Assembly: GCF_015354575.1 (NCBI RefSeq)
Contig: NZ_JACAFQ010000010.1
Span: 78,487 to 142,486 of the forward strand
DNA from: Pseudomonas sp. UFMG81
GTDB taxonomy: Bacteria; Pseudomonadota; Gammaproteobacteria; Pseudomonadales; Pseudomonadaceae
Reading direction: 5' to 3'
DNA length: 64,000 bases
Shown here piece by piece: positions 40,320 to 48,374 of the stretch (its first letter is position 1; every line of letters starts with the position of its first letter). The translations under genes and the position numbers were made by a program. The notes below the pieces were generated by a model, which saw nothing but the letters and a program-made list of their open reading frames with translations, made no database searches and was not told the origin of the DNA.

Positions 40320-41756
40320 ATGGCTGCTCTCTTGTTGCAAATGTCGCCCATTGGCCTGGTGATCGCGCTGATCCTGCTGGTGCGTCGCCCGCCGGTGCAG
40401 GCGGCCCTGGCCGGCGTGGCGGTGGTCTTCCTGCTGTGGGGCCTGGGCGCTGCGGCGCCGCTGTCGGCCGCCGCCAGCTCGGCGATCATCAAGGATACGA
40501 CAATCCTGTTCCTCAGCACCGCCTGTGTGATCGTGCCGGGGCTGGCCTTCGTCATCCTGGTGGAGCGCGGCGGCGCGCCGCAGGCCATCGGTGCCTGGGT
40601 GCGCGAACTGGGCTGGAAGCCACCGGCGCAGGTGATCTTCATCGTGCTGGGGCTGGCACCGCTGCTGGAGGCGATGACCGGCTTCGGCGTCTCGCTGATC
40701 GCCACTGTGCCGCTGCTGATGGGGCTGTTCTCGCGCCAAGCGGGCATGAAGATCGCCCTGGCCGGTATGGTCATCATGCCCTGGGGCACCCTGGGGCTGG
40801 CCACGGTGATCGGCGGCTTGCTTACCCACCTGCCGGCCAACGAGCTGGGCAGCCATTCAGCGCTGATCAGCGCGCCGGTGTTCCTGGTGCTGGCGGGTAT
40901 CGCCCTGTGGCAGGCCGGGATTCGCAGCGCCCTGCCGTGGCTGGGGCTGTGCCTGGTGTCGCTGCTGTTCAGCGCGGTGCTGTACGGTATCAACCGCTTC
41001 GTCGGGCCGGAAGTGTCCGGCGTGCTGGCGGGGCTGACGGTGGCCTGCGTGGGCCTGGTGATTTCGTTCGTGCAGCGCAAGCGCCTGGTGCGCTGGCCGG
41101 CGGCGGCCTGGCCGTACCTGGCGCTGCTGGGGGTGATCGTGGCTTCGCGGGCGCTGTTCGTGCTGTCGGGCTGGGATGGCGTGTGGGTGATCAAGGGCGA
41201 GCATGTGTCGTGGAAGCCGCTGGCTTCGCCGGGGCTGGCGCTGCTGATCGTCACCGTGCTGATGACCCTGCGCCAGCGGGCTGAGGGTAGCTTCCCGTGG
41301 GCGTCGCTGCTCAAGCGCGCCAAGTTCCCGGTGGCGACCATCTTCCTGTTCCTGCTGCTGTCGCAGGTGATGGTCAACGCGGGCTTTTTGGTCGAGGCGC
41401 AACGCGCCCTGCAATCGTTGTCGGGGGTGTCGCTGGCACCGACCGTGGCGCTGCTGGCGGGTATCGCGGGCTACGTCACCGGCTCCAACGTGGGCGGCAA
41501 CACCCTGGTGATGCCATCGATCGCGGCCTTGGGCAGCGACTACGGGCCGTGGCTGGCGGCCATGGTCAACAGCGCCGCCGGGCATGGCGCGCTGGGTTCG
41601 CTGTCGATCCTGTCGCTGATCACCGGGCTGGCGGCGGCCAACCGCGATGAGGAGCACGGGCTGATCCGCTTCGCCTTTGGCCTGGTGGCGCTGAACATCG
41701 TCATCGTTGCTGCAACCGGGGTGGTTTTACTTTATGTTCTGGGGGGTCATTCCTGA
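40320..41756 (+). CDS. LctP/LldP-family permease
   Basis: 478 residues with about 12-14 membrane helices. It shows family landmarks PLLEAMTGFGVSLIATVPLL and GYVTGSNVGGNTLVMPSI of the L-lactate permease group, though it is shorter than LldP (about 550). It starts 12 bases after the GST gene with AAGGAACACAGC upstream. It could import a substrate or export the small-molecule product of this operon; the family gives carboxylate transport as the best guess. Confidence 0.85.
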   Translation: MAALLLQMSPIGLVIALILLVRRPPVQAALAGVAVVFLLWGLGAAAPLSAAASSAIIKDTTILFLSTACVIVPGLAFVILVERGGAPQAIGAWVRELGWKPPAQVIFIVLGLAPLLEAMTGFGVSLIATVPLLMGLFSRQAGMKIALAGMVIMPWGTLGLATVIGGLLTHLPANELGSHSALISAPVFLVLAGIALWQAGIRSALPWLGLCLVSLLFSAVLYGINRFVGPEVSGVLAGLTVACVGLVISFVQRKRLVRWPAAAWPYLALLGVIVASRALFVLSGWDGVWVIKGEHVSWKPLASPGLALLIVTVLMTLRQRAEGSFPWASLLKRAKFPVATIFLFLLLSQVMVNAGFLVEAQRALQSLSGVSLAPTVALLAGIAGYVTGSNVGGNTLVMPSIAALGSDYGPWLAAMVNSAAGHGALGSLSILSLITGLAAANRDEEHGLIRFAFGLVALNIVIVAATGVVLLYVLGGHS

Positions 41757-41772
41757 GTCACCAAAGGCCCCC

Positions 41773-43215
41773 ATGGATCGGTTCGACGTACCTGATAAAC
41801 GCTGGTGGATAGTCAAGGACTGGATCATCCGCCAGATCGACAGCGGTGAGTGGCCGGCGCAAACCAAGCTGCCGTCCATCCGCACCCTGGCCCGGCTGTT
41901 CGACACCAGCATCACCACCGTGCAGCGGGCCCTGGCCGACCTCGAAGCCAACGCCTATGTGCTGACCGAGCCCAGGGTCGGCTACTTCGTCTCGGCGGCA
42001 GGCGGGGCCAGCCCCGGCAGCCGCTTCGACTTCTCCAGCGTCACGGTCAACGTCAACCACGCAGTGGTCGCCATGCTCTCGCAGGCGGCCAGCCGCACCA
42101 CGCTGTCGCTGAGTTCGGCGGTGCTGCACGGCGACCTCACCCCCCACGTGCTGCTCAACAAATGCCTGGCACACATCGCCAGCAAGGCCGACCAGTCCGT
42201 CGCCGGGTTGGTGACCCCACCCGGGCACGCGGCGCTGCGCCGGCGCATCGCCGGGTTGATGCTGACCCGGGGCGTGGTTTGCGGGCCGGACGAGGTGCTG
42301 GTCACCTCGGGCGATACCGTGGCTTTGGAGCTGGCGCTGGAGGCCGTCGCCCGGCCCGGCGCCACCGTGGCCATCGAAACCCCCACCTACTACGGCATCC
42401 TGCAGACCATCGAGCGCCTGGGGATGCGCGCGCTGCCCATGCGCACCGATGGCCGCAGCGGGCTGGACATGGCGCACCTGGAAGAGGCGCTGAAGCTGAA
42501 GAAGGTCGATGTGATCTTCCTCAACCCCACGCTGCAGAACCCGCGTGGCTTCATCATGCCCGAGGCCGCCCGGGCTCGGCTTTCGCAGCTGGCCCGCGAG
42601 GCTGACGTGCCGATCATCGAGGACGACATCTTCTTCGACCTGGTACCGGAAGCCGAGCGCCCGCGGGCGCTCAAGAGCTACGACAGCACCGGGCAAACCA
42701 TCTACTGTTCGTCGTTCTCCAAGACCGTCGCCCCGGGCTACCGGGTGGGCTGGTGCGTGGCCGGCAAGTACCGCGATGCGATCCTTGCGCAGATGTTCTC
42801 GCGCAACCTGGCGGTGTCGAGCCTGGCGCAAAGCGCGCTGAACGAGTTCATCGGCCGCGGCTACATGGACGAGCACTGCGCCCGGCTACGCGGGCAACTG
42901 GCCACGGTCAACGAAACGATGCTGGGGCTGGTGCGTTCGGCCTTCCCGGCGGGCACGGTCTACGTGCCGCCGCGTGGGGGGTTCATCCACTGGCTGGAGC
43001 TGCCGCCGGGTACCGATATGGCGCTGCTTCAGCAGTTGGCCCATGAGCGGGGTTATCACATCGCCGGCAGCGGGATTTTCTTCGCCGATGGGCAGCCCAC
43101 CACGGGGTTGCGCCTGTGCCTGGGCAGGCCACTGTCGCCCGAGCTGAGCCAGGGGCTCAAGGTGTTGGGCGAATGTGCCCGGCAGGCGCTCGAAGAACCA
43201 CAACTGCAGCTGTAG
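41773..43215 (+). CDS. MocR-type regulator (GntR HTH fused to aminotransferase fold)
   Basis: 480 residues. The N-terminal winged helix (about 10-75) reads VKDWIIRQIDSGEW and LPSIRTLARLFDTSITTVQR; the rest is a fold-type I aminotransferase domain with PLP lysine K317 in SSFSKTVAPGYRVGW. MocR regulators sense amino-acid-like ligands or PLP adducts. It starts 16 bases after the permease stop, in line with the operon, so it probably controls it. Its stop codon TAG forms the first bases of a REPIN. The ATG at 41773 is chosen over upstream in-frame starts inside the permease gene. Confidence 0.88.
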   Translation: MDRFDVPDKRWWIVKDWIIRQIDSGEWPAQTKLPSIRTLARLFDTSITTVQRALADLEANAYVLTEPRVGYFVSAAGGASPGSRFDFSSVTVNVNHAVVAMLSQAASRTTLSLSSAVLHGDLTPHVLLNKCLAHIASKADQSVAGLVTPPGHAALRRRIAGLMLTRGVVCGPDEVLVTSGDTVALELALEAVARPGATVAIETPTYYGILQTIERLGMRALPMRTDGRSGLDMAHLEEALKLKKVDVIFLNPTLQNPRGFIMPEAARARLSQLAREADVPIIEDDIFFDLVPEAERPRALKSYDSTGQTIYCSSFSKTVAPGYRVGWCVAGKYRDAILAQMFSRNLAVSSLAQSALNEFIGRGYMDEHCARLRGQLATVNETMLGLVRSAFPAGTVYVPPRGGFIHWLELPPGTDMALLQQLAHERGYHIAGSGIFFADGQPTTGLRLCLGRPLSPELSQGLKVLGECARQALEEPQLQL

Positions 43216-43327
43216 GAGCGGCCTTGCGTCGCGAAAGGGCTGCGCAGCGGCCCCAGCGCCTCAGCAGTGCGGCTTACATTGCTGGGGCCGCTCTGCGGCC
43301 CTTTCGCGACACAAGGCCGCTCCTACA
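43211..43327. repeat. REPIN at the end of the MocR gene
   Basis: TGTAGGAGCGGCCTTGCGTC and its inverted partner. The first bases, TGTAG, contain the TAG stop codon of the MocR gene. Confidence 0.88.
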
Positions 43328-43369
43328 CAGGGATCGTACAACCCAAGAGTACTTGTACCCCATAGATCG

Positions 43370-43419
43370 TTGACAAGCCGATTCTCACTTGATAATAATC
43401 GCCACGGTTGTACGACAAC
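43370..43419 (+). promoter_or_regulatory. Promoter and GntR-type operator of the porin gene
   Basis: TTGACA (43370-43375) is followed by GATAAT (43391-43396; TAATAA at 43393 gives 17-bp spacing). Then comes GTTGTACGACAAC (43407-43419), a perfect inverted repeat of GTTGT around ACG over the likely start of transcription. The pattern fits FadR-subfamily GntR repressors. Confidence 0.7.
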
Positions 43420-43423
43420 ACAC

Positions 43424-43437
43424 AACAAAAACAACAA
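43424..43437 (+). promoter_or_regulatory. Possible Crc/Hfq CA motif
   Basis: AACAAAAACAACAA contains two overlapping AANAANAA motifs, the Hfq/Crc recognition pattern of Pseudomonas. It lies 15 bases upstream of a small leader ORF and 227 bases before the porin start. Confidence 0.4.
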
Positions 43438-43452
43438 TCAGTGAAGAGTCCC

Positions 43453-43530
43453 ATGCCAACATTCCATTCGCGCACGCCGTGCCTGTCGCTGCACACCCGT
43501 CTCCCGATAACGCTCCCCGGCGAATCCTAG
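43453..43530 (+). CDS. Possible 25-codon leader ORF
   Basis: ATG at 43453 with GAAGAG upstream, 25 codons ending at TAG 43528-43530, inside the long porin leader (about 260 bases from the predicted transcription start). It encodes MPTFHSRTPC followed by 15 more residues, with no recognisable domain. The position next to CA motifs suggests a translated leader, but it may be chance. The rest of the leader to 43664 shows nothing else. Confidence 0.3.
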   Translation: MPTFHSRTPCLSLHTRLPITLPGES

Positions 43531-43664
43531 CCGCAGGCCCTGGCTACCTAGCGCCTTCCGGCTCGAACCCCCACGCCCTCACGGGCTGAACTGACCCGCC
43601 CCTGCCGTTGGCCGCCTGCGCGTGCCCGGCAATCGGCTGCCTCACATTCGGGAGCACAACCACC

Positions 43665-44903
43665 ATGAACATCCGCCAACCCCTGCCTTTCGCCCTGCTC
43701 GGCGCCACCCTGCTCGGCAACCTGCCCAGTACCAGCCTGGCCGCCGGCTTCGTCGAGGATGCCAAGGCAACCCTGGGCCTGCGCAACTTCTACATCAACC
43801 GCAACTTCGTCGACCCGAGCAACCCACAGAGCAAGGCCGAAGAGTGGACCCAGAGTTTCATCCTCGATGCCCGCTCCGGTTTCACCGAGGGGCCGGTCGG
43901 CTTTGGTGCGGATGTGCTGGGGCTGTGGTCGGTCAAGCTCGACGGTGGCGGCGGCACCTACGGTACAGCCTTGCTGCCACGCCACGACGACGGTCGCCCA
44001 GCCGACGATTACGGCCGCCTGGCGGTGGCGGGCAAGGCGCGTATCTCCAAGACGGAACTTAAGATCGGTGAGTGGATGCCGGTGCTGCCGATCCTGCGTT
44101 CGGACGATGGTCGCTCATTGCCACAGACGTTCCGCGGCGGCCAGCTCACCTCCAGCGAAATCGCCGGCCTGACGCTCTACGGCGGGCAGTTCCGCGGCAA
44201 CAGCCCGCGCAACGACGCGAGCATGGAAGACATGAGCTACGGCGGTGGCGTCTCGGACCGCTTCAACTTCGTCGGTGGCGAGTACACCTTCAACCAAAAG
44301 CGCACCCTGATCGGCCTGTGGAACGCCGAACTCAAGGACGTCTACCAGCAACAATACCTGCAGTTGAGCCACAGCCAACCGCTGGGCGACTGGACCCTCG
44401 GCGCCAACCTCGGCTACTTCCACGGCGATGACGACGGCGCCGCGCGGGCCGGGCAACTGGACAACAAGACCTACTCGGGGATGTTCTCTGCCAAGTACGC
44501 CGGCCACACGTTCTGGGTCGGGCTGCAGCGGGTCGATGGCGATACCTGGATGCGGGTCAACGGCACCAGCGGCGGCACCCTCGCCAACGACAGCTACAAC
44601 TCCAGCTTCGACAACGCCGAAGAACGCTCGTGGCAGCTGCGGCATGACTTCAACTTCGTCACCGTCGGGGTGCCGGGGCTGACCCTGATGAACCGCTACA
44701 TCAGCGGCGACCACGTGCACACCGGCGCGGTGACCGACGGCAAGGAATGGGTGCGCGAGACCGAGCTGGCCTATGTGATCCAGAGCGGCCCGTTCAAGGA
44801 CCTGAGCGTGAAATGGCGCAATTCGTCGATCCGCCGCGACTACAGCAACAACGAGTTCGACGAGAACCGATTGATCTTCAACTACCCGTTGTCGTTGTTG
44901 TAG
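43665..44903 (+). CDS. OprD-family outer-membrane porin
   Basis: 412 residues from the ATG at 43665. A signal peptide ends near LAAG (about residue 28). The mature protein opens with FVEDAKATLGLRNFYINRNF, the hallmark of OprD-family porins, and ends in an aliphatic/aromatic barrel strand (LIFNYPLSLL). OprD porins pass specific small carboxylates or amino acids. The place in front of uronate dehydrogenase and under the same operator suggests uptake of hexuronic acids. Confidence 0.9.
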   Translation: MNIRQPLPFALLGATLLGNLPSTSLAAGFVEDAKATLGLRNFYINRNFVDPSNPQSKAEEWTQSFILDARSGFTEGPVGFGADVLGLWSVKLDGGGGTYGTALLPRHDDGRPADDYGRLAVAGKARISKTELKIGEWMPVLPILRSDDGRSLPQTFRGGQLTSSEIAGLTLYGGQFRGNSPRNDASMEDMSYGGGVSDRFNFVGGEYTFNQKRTLIGLWNAELKDVYQQQYLQLSHSQPLGDWTLGANLGYFHGDDDGAARAGQLDNKTYSGMFSAKYAGHTFWVGLQRVDGDTWMRVNGTSGGTLANDSYNSSFDNAEERSWQLRHDFNFVTVGVPGLTLMNRYISGDHVHTGAVTDGKEWVRETELAYVIQSGPFKDLSVKWRNSSIRRDYSNNEFDENRLIFNYPLSLL

Positions 44904-44943
44904 CAGCGCTGCCCACAGGGTTATTCATCGTCCAAAGGCAGCA

Positions 44944-44993
44944 TTGACAATACTCAAAACCGCTGTCGATAATCCGCACAGTCATACGACAAC
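44944..44993 (+). promoter_or_regulatory. Promoter and GntR-type operator of udh
   Basis: TTGACA (44944-44949), 18 bases, GATAAT (44968-44973), then GTCATACGACAAC (44981-44993), 11 of 13 bases identical to the operator before the porin gene and in the same position relative to the -10. Confidence 0.7.
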
Positions 44994-45020
44994 CTACAAC
45001 AATTAACAACAGAGCCGGCC

Positions 45021-45827
45021 ATGACCCCTACCCCCTTCAAGCGCCTGCTGCTCACCGGAGCCGCAGGCGGCCTGGGCCAGGTCCTTCGCGAACGCCTGCA
45101 AGGCTGCGCCGAGGTCCTGCGCCTGTCTGACATCAGCCCCATGGCACCCGCCAGCGGCCCCCACGAAGAAGTGGTGAGCTGCGACCTGGCCGACAAGGCC
45201 GCGGTGCTGGCACTGGTCGCAGGGGTGGACGCCATCGTCCACTTCGGCGGCGTGTCGGTGGAGCACTCGTTCGAGGAGATCCTCGGCCCCAACATCTGCG
45301 GCGTGTTCCACATCTACGAGGCTGCGCGCAAGCATGGGGTCAAGCGCATCATCTTCGCCAGCTCCAACCACACCATCGGTTTCTACAAACAGGACGAGCG
45401 CATCGACGCCCATGCCCTGCGCCGGCCCGACAGCTACTACGGGCTGTCCAAGTGCTACGGCGAGGATGTCGCCAGCTTCTACTTCGACCGCTATGGCATC
45501 GAGACCGTCAGCATCCGCATCGGCTCGTCGTTCCCCGAGCCGCAAAATCGACGGATGCTCAGCACGTGGCTGAGCTATGACGACCTCACCCAACTGATCG
45601 AGCGCGGCCTGTTCACCCCGAACGTGGGCCACACCGTGGTCTACGGCGCCTCGGCCAACCCGACGCAGTGGTGGGACAACCGCTACGCCGCGCACCTGGG
45701 CTTCGCGCCGAAGGATTCCTCCGAGGTGTACCAGGCCAAGGTGCAGGCGCAGCCGATGCCTGCTGCCGACGACCCGGCGATGGTCTACCAGGGTGGCGCC
45801 TTCGTCGCTGCCGGGCCCTTCGATTGA
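45021..45827 (+). CDS. udh: Uronate dehydrogenase
   Basis: 268 residues, extended SDR. Udh oxidises galacturonate and glucuronate to the aldaro-lactones with NAD. The nucleotide motif TGAAGGLG is near 12-19, the catalytic pair appears as YYGLSK (Tyr and Lys), and ASSNHTIGFY supplies the serine/threonine position. It is followed by a lactonase and a TRAP transporter, the arrangement known for the P. putida uronate locus (PP_1171 region). The ATG at 45021 follows AACAACAGAG. Confidence 0.93.
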   Translation: MTPTPFKRLLLTGAAGGLGQVLRERLQGCAEVLRLSDISPMAPASGPHEEVVSCDLADKAAVLALVAGVDAIVHFGGVSVEHSFEEILGPNICGVFHIYEAARKHGVKRIIFASSNHTIGFYKQDERIDAHALRRPDSYYGLSKCYGEDVASFYFDRYGIETVSIRIGSSFPEPQNRRMLSTWLSYDDLTQLIERGLFTPNVGHTVVYGASANPTQWWDNRYAAHLGFAPKDSSEVYQAKVQAQPMPAADDPAMVYQGGAFVAAGPFD

Positions 45828-45850
45828 GTCAACCTGCCAGGAGGCCGCCC

Positions 45851-46744
45851 ATGCACGCAGAACTGATCCTCGACGCCCGCAACGGCACCGGTGAAAGCCC
45901 GGTGTGGCACCCCAGCGAACAGGCCTTGTACTGGGTCGACATTCCCGCCGGCCAGCTGCACCGCTGGCAGCTGGCGGATGGCGCGCACCAGCACTGGCAG
46001 GCCGATGAAATGCTCGCCTGCATTGCCCGCAGCGCCAGCCCCGAGGGTGGCTGGATCGCCGGCATGCAGAGCGGCCTGTTCCATCTGCAGGTCAGCGCCC
46101 AGGACACTTTGGCCAGCCGCCCGCTGGCCAGGGTGACCCATGCCCGCGAGGGCATGCGTTTCAACGACGGGCGCTGCGACCGCCAGGGCCGTTTCTGGGC
46201 GGGCACCATGCTGATGGACATGCAGCAAGGCGCCACGGTCGGCGCGCTGTACCGCCACGCCGGTGACGGCCAGCCGCTGCACCTGCAGCAGGACGGCATG
46301 ATCGTGCCCAACGGCCTGGCCTTCAGCCCCGATGGCAAGCGCATGTACCTGTCCGACTCGCACCCCCAGGTGCAGGCCATCTGGGCCTTCGACTACGACA
46401 CCGACAGTGGCACCCCACACAACCGCCAGCTGTTCGTCGACATGCGCGACTACCCCGGCCGCCCCGACGGCGCCGCCATCGACCAGGACGGCTGCTACTG
46501 GATCTGCGGCAACGACGCAGGCCTGGTGCACCGTTTCACCCCCGACGGCCGGCTTGACCGCTCGCTGCCGCTGCCGGTGAAGAAGCCGGCCATGTGCGCC
46601 TTCGGCGGCCCGGGCCTGGACACGCTGTTCGTCACCTCGATTCGCCCCGCAGGCGTGGACCTTGCCGACCAGCCGCTGGCCGGTGGCGTGTTCGCCCTGA
46701 ACCCGGGCGTCAAGGGCCTGGAGGAGCCTGCCTGGCGCAACTGA
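45851..46744 (+). CDS. uxuL: SMP-30/gluconolactonase family aldarolactonase
   Basis: 297 residues, six-bladed propeller family. Metal ligands are in the expected segments: GTGESPVW (Glu), RFNDGRCD and VPNGLAFSPDG (Asn), and LSDSHP (Asp). UxuL-type enzymes open the galactaro- and glucaro-lactones made by Udh. The ATG at 45851 follows CAGGAGGCCGCCC, 23 bases after udh. A longer frame that reads back into udh is rejected. Confidence 0.9.
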   Translation: MHAELILDARNGTGESPVWHPSEQALYWVDIPAGQLHRWQLADGAHQHWQADEMLACIARSASPEGGWIAGMQSGLFHLQVSAQDTLASRPLARVTHAREGMRFNDGRCDRQGRFWAGTMLMDMQQGATVGALYRHAGDGQPLHLQQDGMIVPNGLAFSPDGKRMYLSDSHPQVQAIWAFDYDTDSGTPHNRQLFVDMRDYPGRPDGAAIDQDGCYWICGNDAGLVHRFTPDGRLDRSLPLPVKKPAMCAFGGPGLDTLFVTSIRPAGVDLADQPLAGGVFALNPGVKGLEEPAWRN

Positions 46745-46783
46745 GCCCGCTCCACCGCACTGACCACACGAACGAAACCAGAC

Positions 46784-46791
46784 AATAACAA
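46784..46791 (+). promoter_or_regulatory. Crc/Hfq CA motif at the dctP start
   Basis: AATAACAA matches AANAANAA and ends 15 bases before the dctP-type ATG, next to the CCGGAG ribosome binding site. Such sites mediate translational catabolite repression in Pseudomonas. Confidence 0.5.
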
Positions 46792-46806
46792 CACCGGAGT
46801 TTCCTC

Positions 46807-47778
46807 ATGACCTTGAAGCACAAGTGGCTACTGGCCGCCCTCCCCTTCGCCCTGTCCATGTCGGTCTCGGCCGCCACCCTGAACATCAAGTTCGCCGAGA
46901 TCCACCCCAGCGGCTACCCGACCGTGGTCGCCGAAGAGCACATGGGCAAGAAACTCGAAGCGGCCAGCAACGGCGCGATCACCTTCAAGATGTTCGCCGG
47001 CGGTGTGCTGGGTTCGGAAAAGGAAGTGATCGAGCAGGCGCAGATCGGCGCCGTGCAGATGACCCGCGTGAGCCTGGGCATCGTCGGCCCGGTGGTGCCG
47101 GATGTGAACGTGTTCAACATGCCGTTCGTGTTCCGTGACCACGAACACATGCGCAAGGTCATCGATGGCGAGATCGGCCAGGAAATCCTCGACAAGATCA
47201 CCAATTCCGACTTCAACCTGGTGGCCCTGGCCTGGATGGACGGCGGCACCCGCAGCCTCTACACGAAAAAACCGGTGCGCAGCATCGAAGACCTCAAGGG
47301 CATGAAGATCCGCGTGCAGGGCAACCCGCTGTTCCTCGACATGATGAACGCCATGGGCGGCAACGGCATCGCCATGGACACCGGGGAAATCTTCAGCGCC
47401 CTGCAGACCGGGGTGATCGACGGGGCGGAGAACAACCCGCCGACCCTGCTGGAGCACAACCATTACCAGAGCGCCAAGTACTTCACCCTGACCGGCCACC
47501 TGATCCTGCCGGAGCCGGTGGTGATGTCCAAGACCACCTGGGAAAAGCTCACCCCCGAGCAGCAGACCCTGGTCAAGACCGTCGCCCGCGAGGCGCAGAT
47601 GGAAGAACGGGCGCTGTGGGACGCCAAGTCGGCCGCCAGTGAAGCCAAGCTCAAGGCGGCGGGCGTGGAGTTCATCAGCGTCGACAAGAAGCCGTTCTTC
47701 GATGCCACCGCCCCGGTACGGGAAAAGTACGGTGCGCAGTACGCCGACCTGATGAAGCGCATCGCCGAGGTCCAGTAA
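46807..47778 (+). CDS. TRAP transporter solute-binding protein (DctP family)
   Basis: 323 residues with a signal peptide ending near VSAA (about residue 22). The mature protein shows the DctP pattern: FAEIHPSGYPTVVAEEHM, KKPVRSIEDLKGMKIRVQGN with the ligand-binding arginine, and SALQTGVIDGAENNPPTL. It captures the substrate in the periplasm and delivers it to DctQM. The gene context indicates glucuronate/galacturonate. A strong stem-loop lies between it and dctQ, which usually lets the binding protein be made in excess. Confidence 0.92.
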   Translation: MTLKHKWLLAALPFALSMSVSAATLNIKFAEIHPSGYPTVVAEEHMGKKLEAASNGAITFKMFAGGVLGSEKEVIEQAQIGAVQMTRVSLGIVGPVVPDVNVFNMPFVFRDHEHMRKVIDGEIGQEILDKITNSDFNLVALAWMDGGTRSLYTKKPVRSIEDLKGMKIRVQGNPLFLDMMNAMGGNGIAMDTGEIFSALQTGVIDGAENNPPTLLEHNHYQSAKYFTLTGHLILPEPVVMSKTTWEKLTPEQQTLVKTVAREAQMEERALWDAKSAASEAKLKAAGVEFISVDKKPFFDATAPVREKYGAQYADLMKRIAEVQ

Positions 47779-47803
47779 CCCCGGCTCCGTTCCCAGATGA
47801 TTC

Positions 47804-47831
47804 CTGCAGGGCGGCACGCGCCGCCCTGCAG
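47804..47831 (+). promoter_or_regulatory. Intercistronic stem-loop between dctP and dctQ
   Basis: CTGCAGGGCGGC and GCCGCCCTGCAG form a perfect 12-bp stem with the loop ACGC and no T-run, 16 bases before the dctQ start. It is probably an mRNA stabiliser for dctP rather than a terminator. Confidence 0.75.
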
Positions 47832-47846
47832 CTTCGGTGATGCCCT

Positions 47847-48374
47847 ATGAAAAATTCATTCCTGCGTCTGAACGACGCCCTGTACCGCGGCTGTATCTGG
47901 ATCGCCGGCCTGTCGATCCTGACCATGACGCTGATCATTCCCTGGGGCATCTTCGCCCGTTACGTGCTGGGCACCGGTTCCAGCTGGCCGGAGCCGGTGG
48001 CGATCCTGCTGATGGTGGTGTTCACCTTCCTCGGTGCGGCGGCCAGCTACCGCGCCGGTGCGCACATGGCGGTGGCGATGGTCACCGACCGCCTGCCGCC
48101 GGCCCAGCGCAAGGCCGCGGCATGGCTGGTGCAGCTGCTGATGCTGCTGGTGTGCGTGTTCATGACCTGGTACGGCTACAAATTGTGCGTGACCACCTGG
48201 AAGCAGTTTCTCGCCACCCTGCCGTCGGTGCGGGTCGGGCTGACCTATGCACCGATCCCGATCGGCGGCGCGATCACCCTGATGTTCGTGCTGGAAAAAC
48301 TCATGCTCGGCGACCAGAGCCAGCGCCAGGTGATGCGCTTTGATGCCATCGAAGAACACGAAGGAGTGGCATGA
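47847..48374 (+). CDS. TRAP transporter small membrane subunit (DctQ family)
   Basis: 175 residues with four predicted membrane helices, and the typical GIFARYVLGTGSSWPEPVA segment of DctQ proteins near 33-52. DctQ pairs with DctM to form the inner-membrane transport complex. It starts 16 bases after the intercistronic stem and overlaps dctM by four bases (ATGA). Confidence 0.92.
   Translation: MKNSFLRLNDALYRGCIWIAGLSILTMTLIIPWGIFARYVLGTGSSWPEPVAILLMVVFTFLGAAASYRAGAHMAVAMVTDRLPPAQRKAAAWLVQLLMLLVCVFMTWYGYKLCVTTWKQFLATLPSVRVGLTYAPIPIGGAITLMFVLEKLMLGDQSQRQVMRFDAIEEHEGVA

Noticed and set aside
31930..43664. A mobile element carrying the accessory block.
   Set aside because: No integrase, transposase, tRNA target or direct-repeat attachment sites were seen at its edges.
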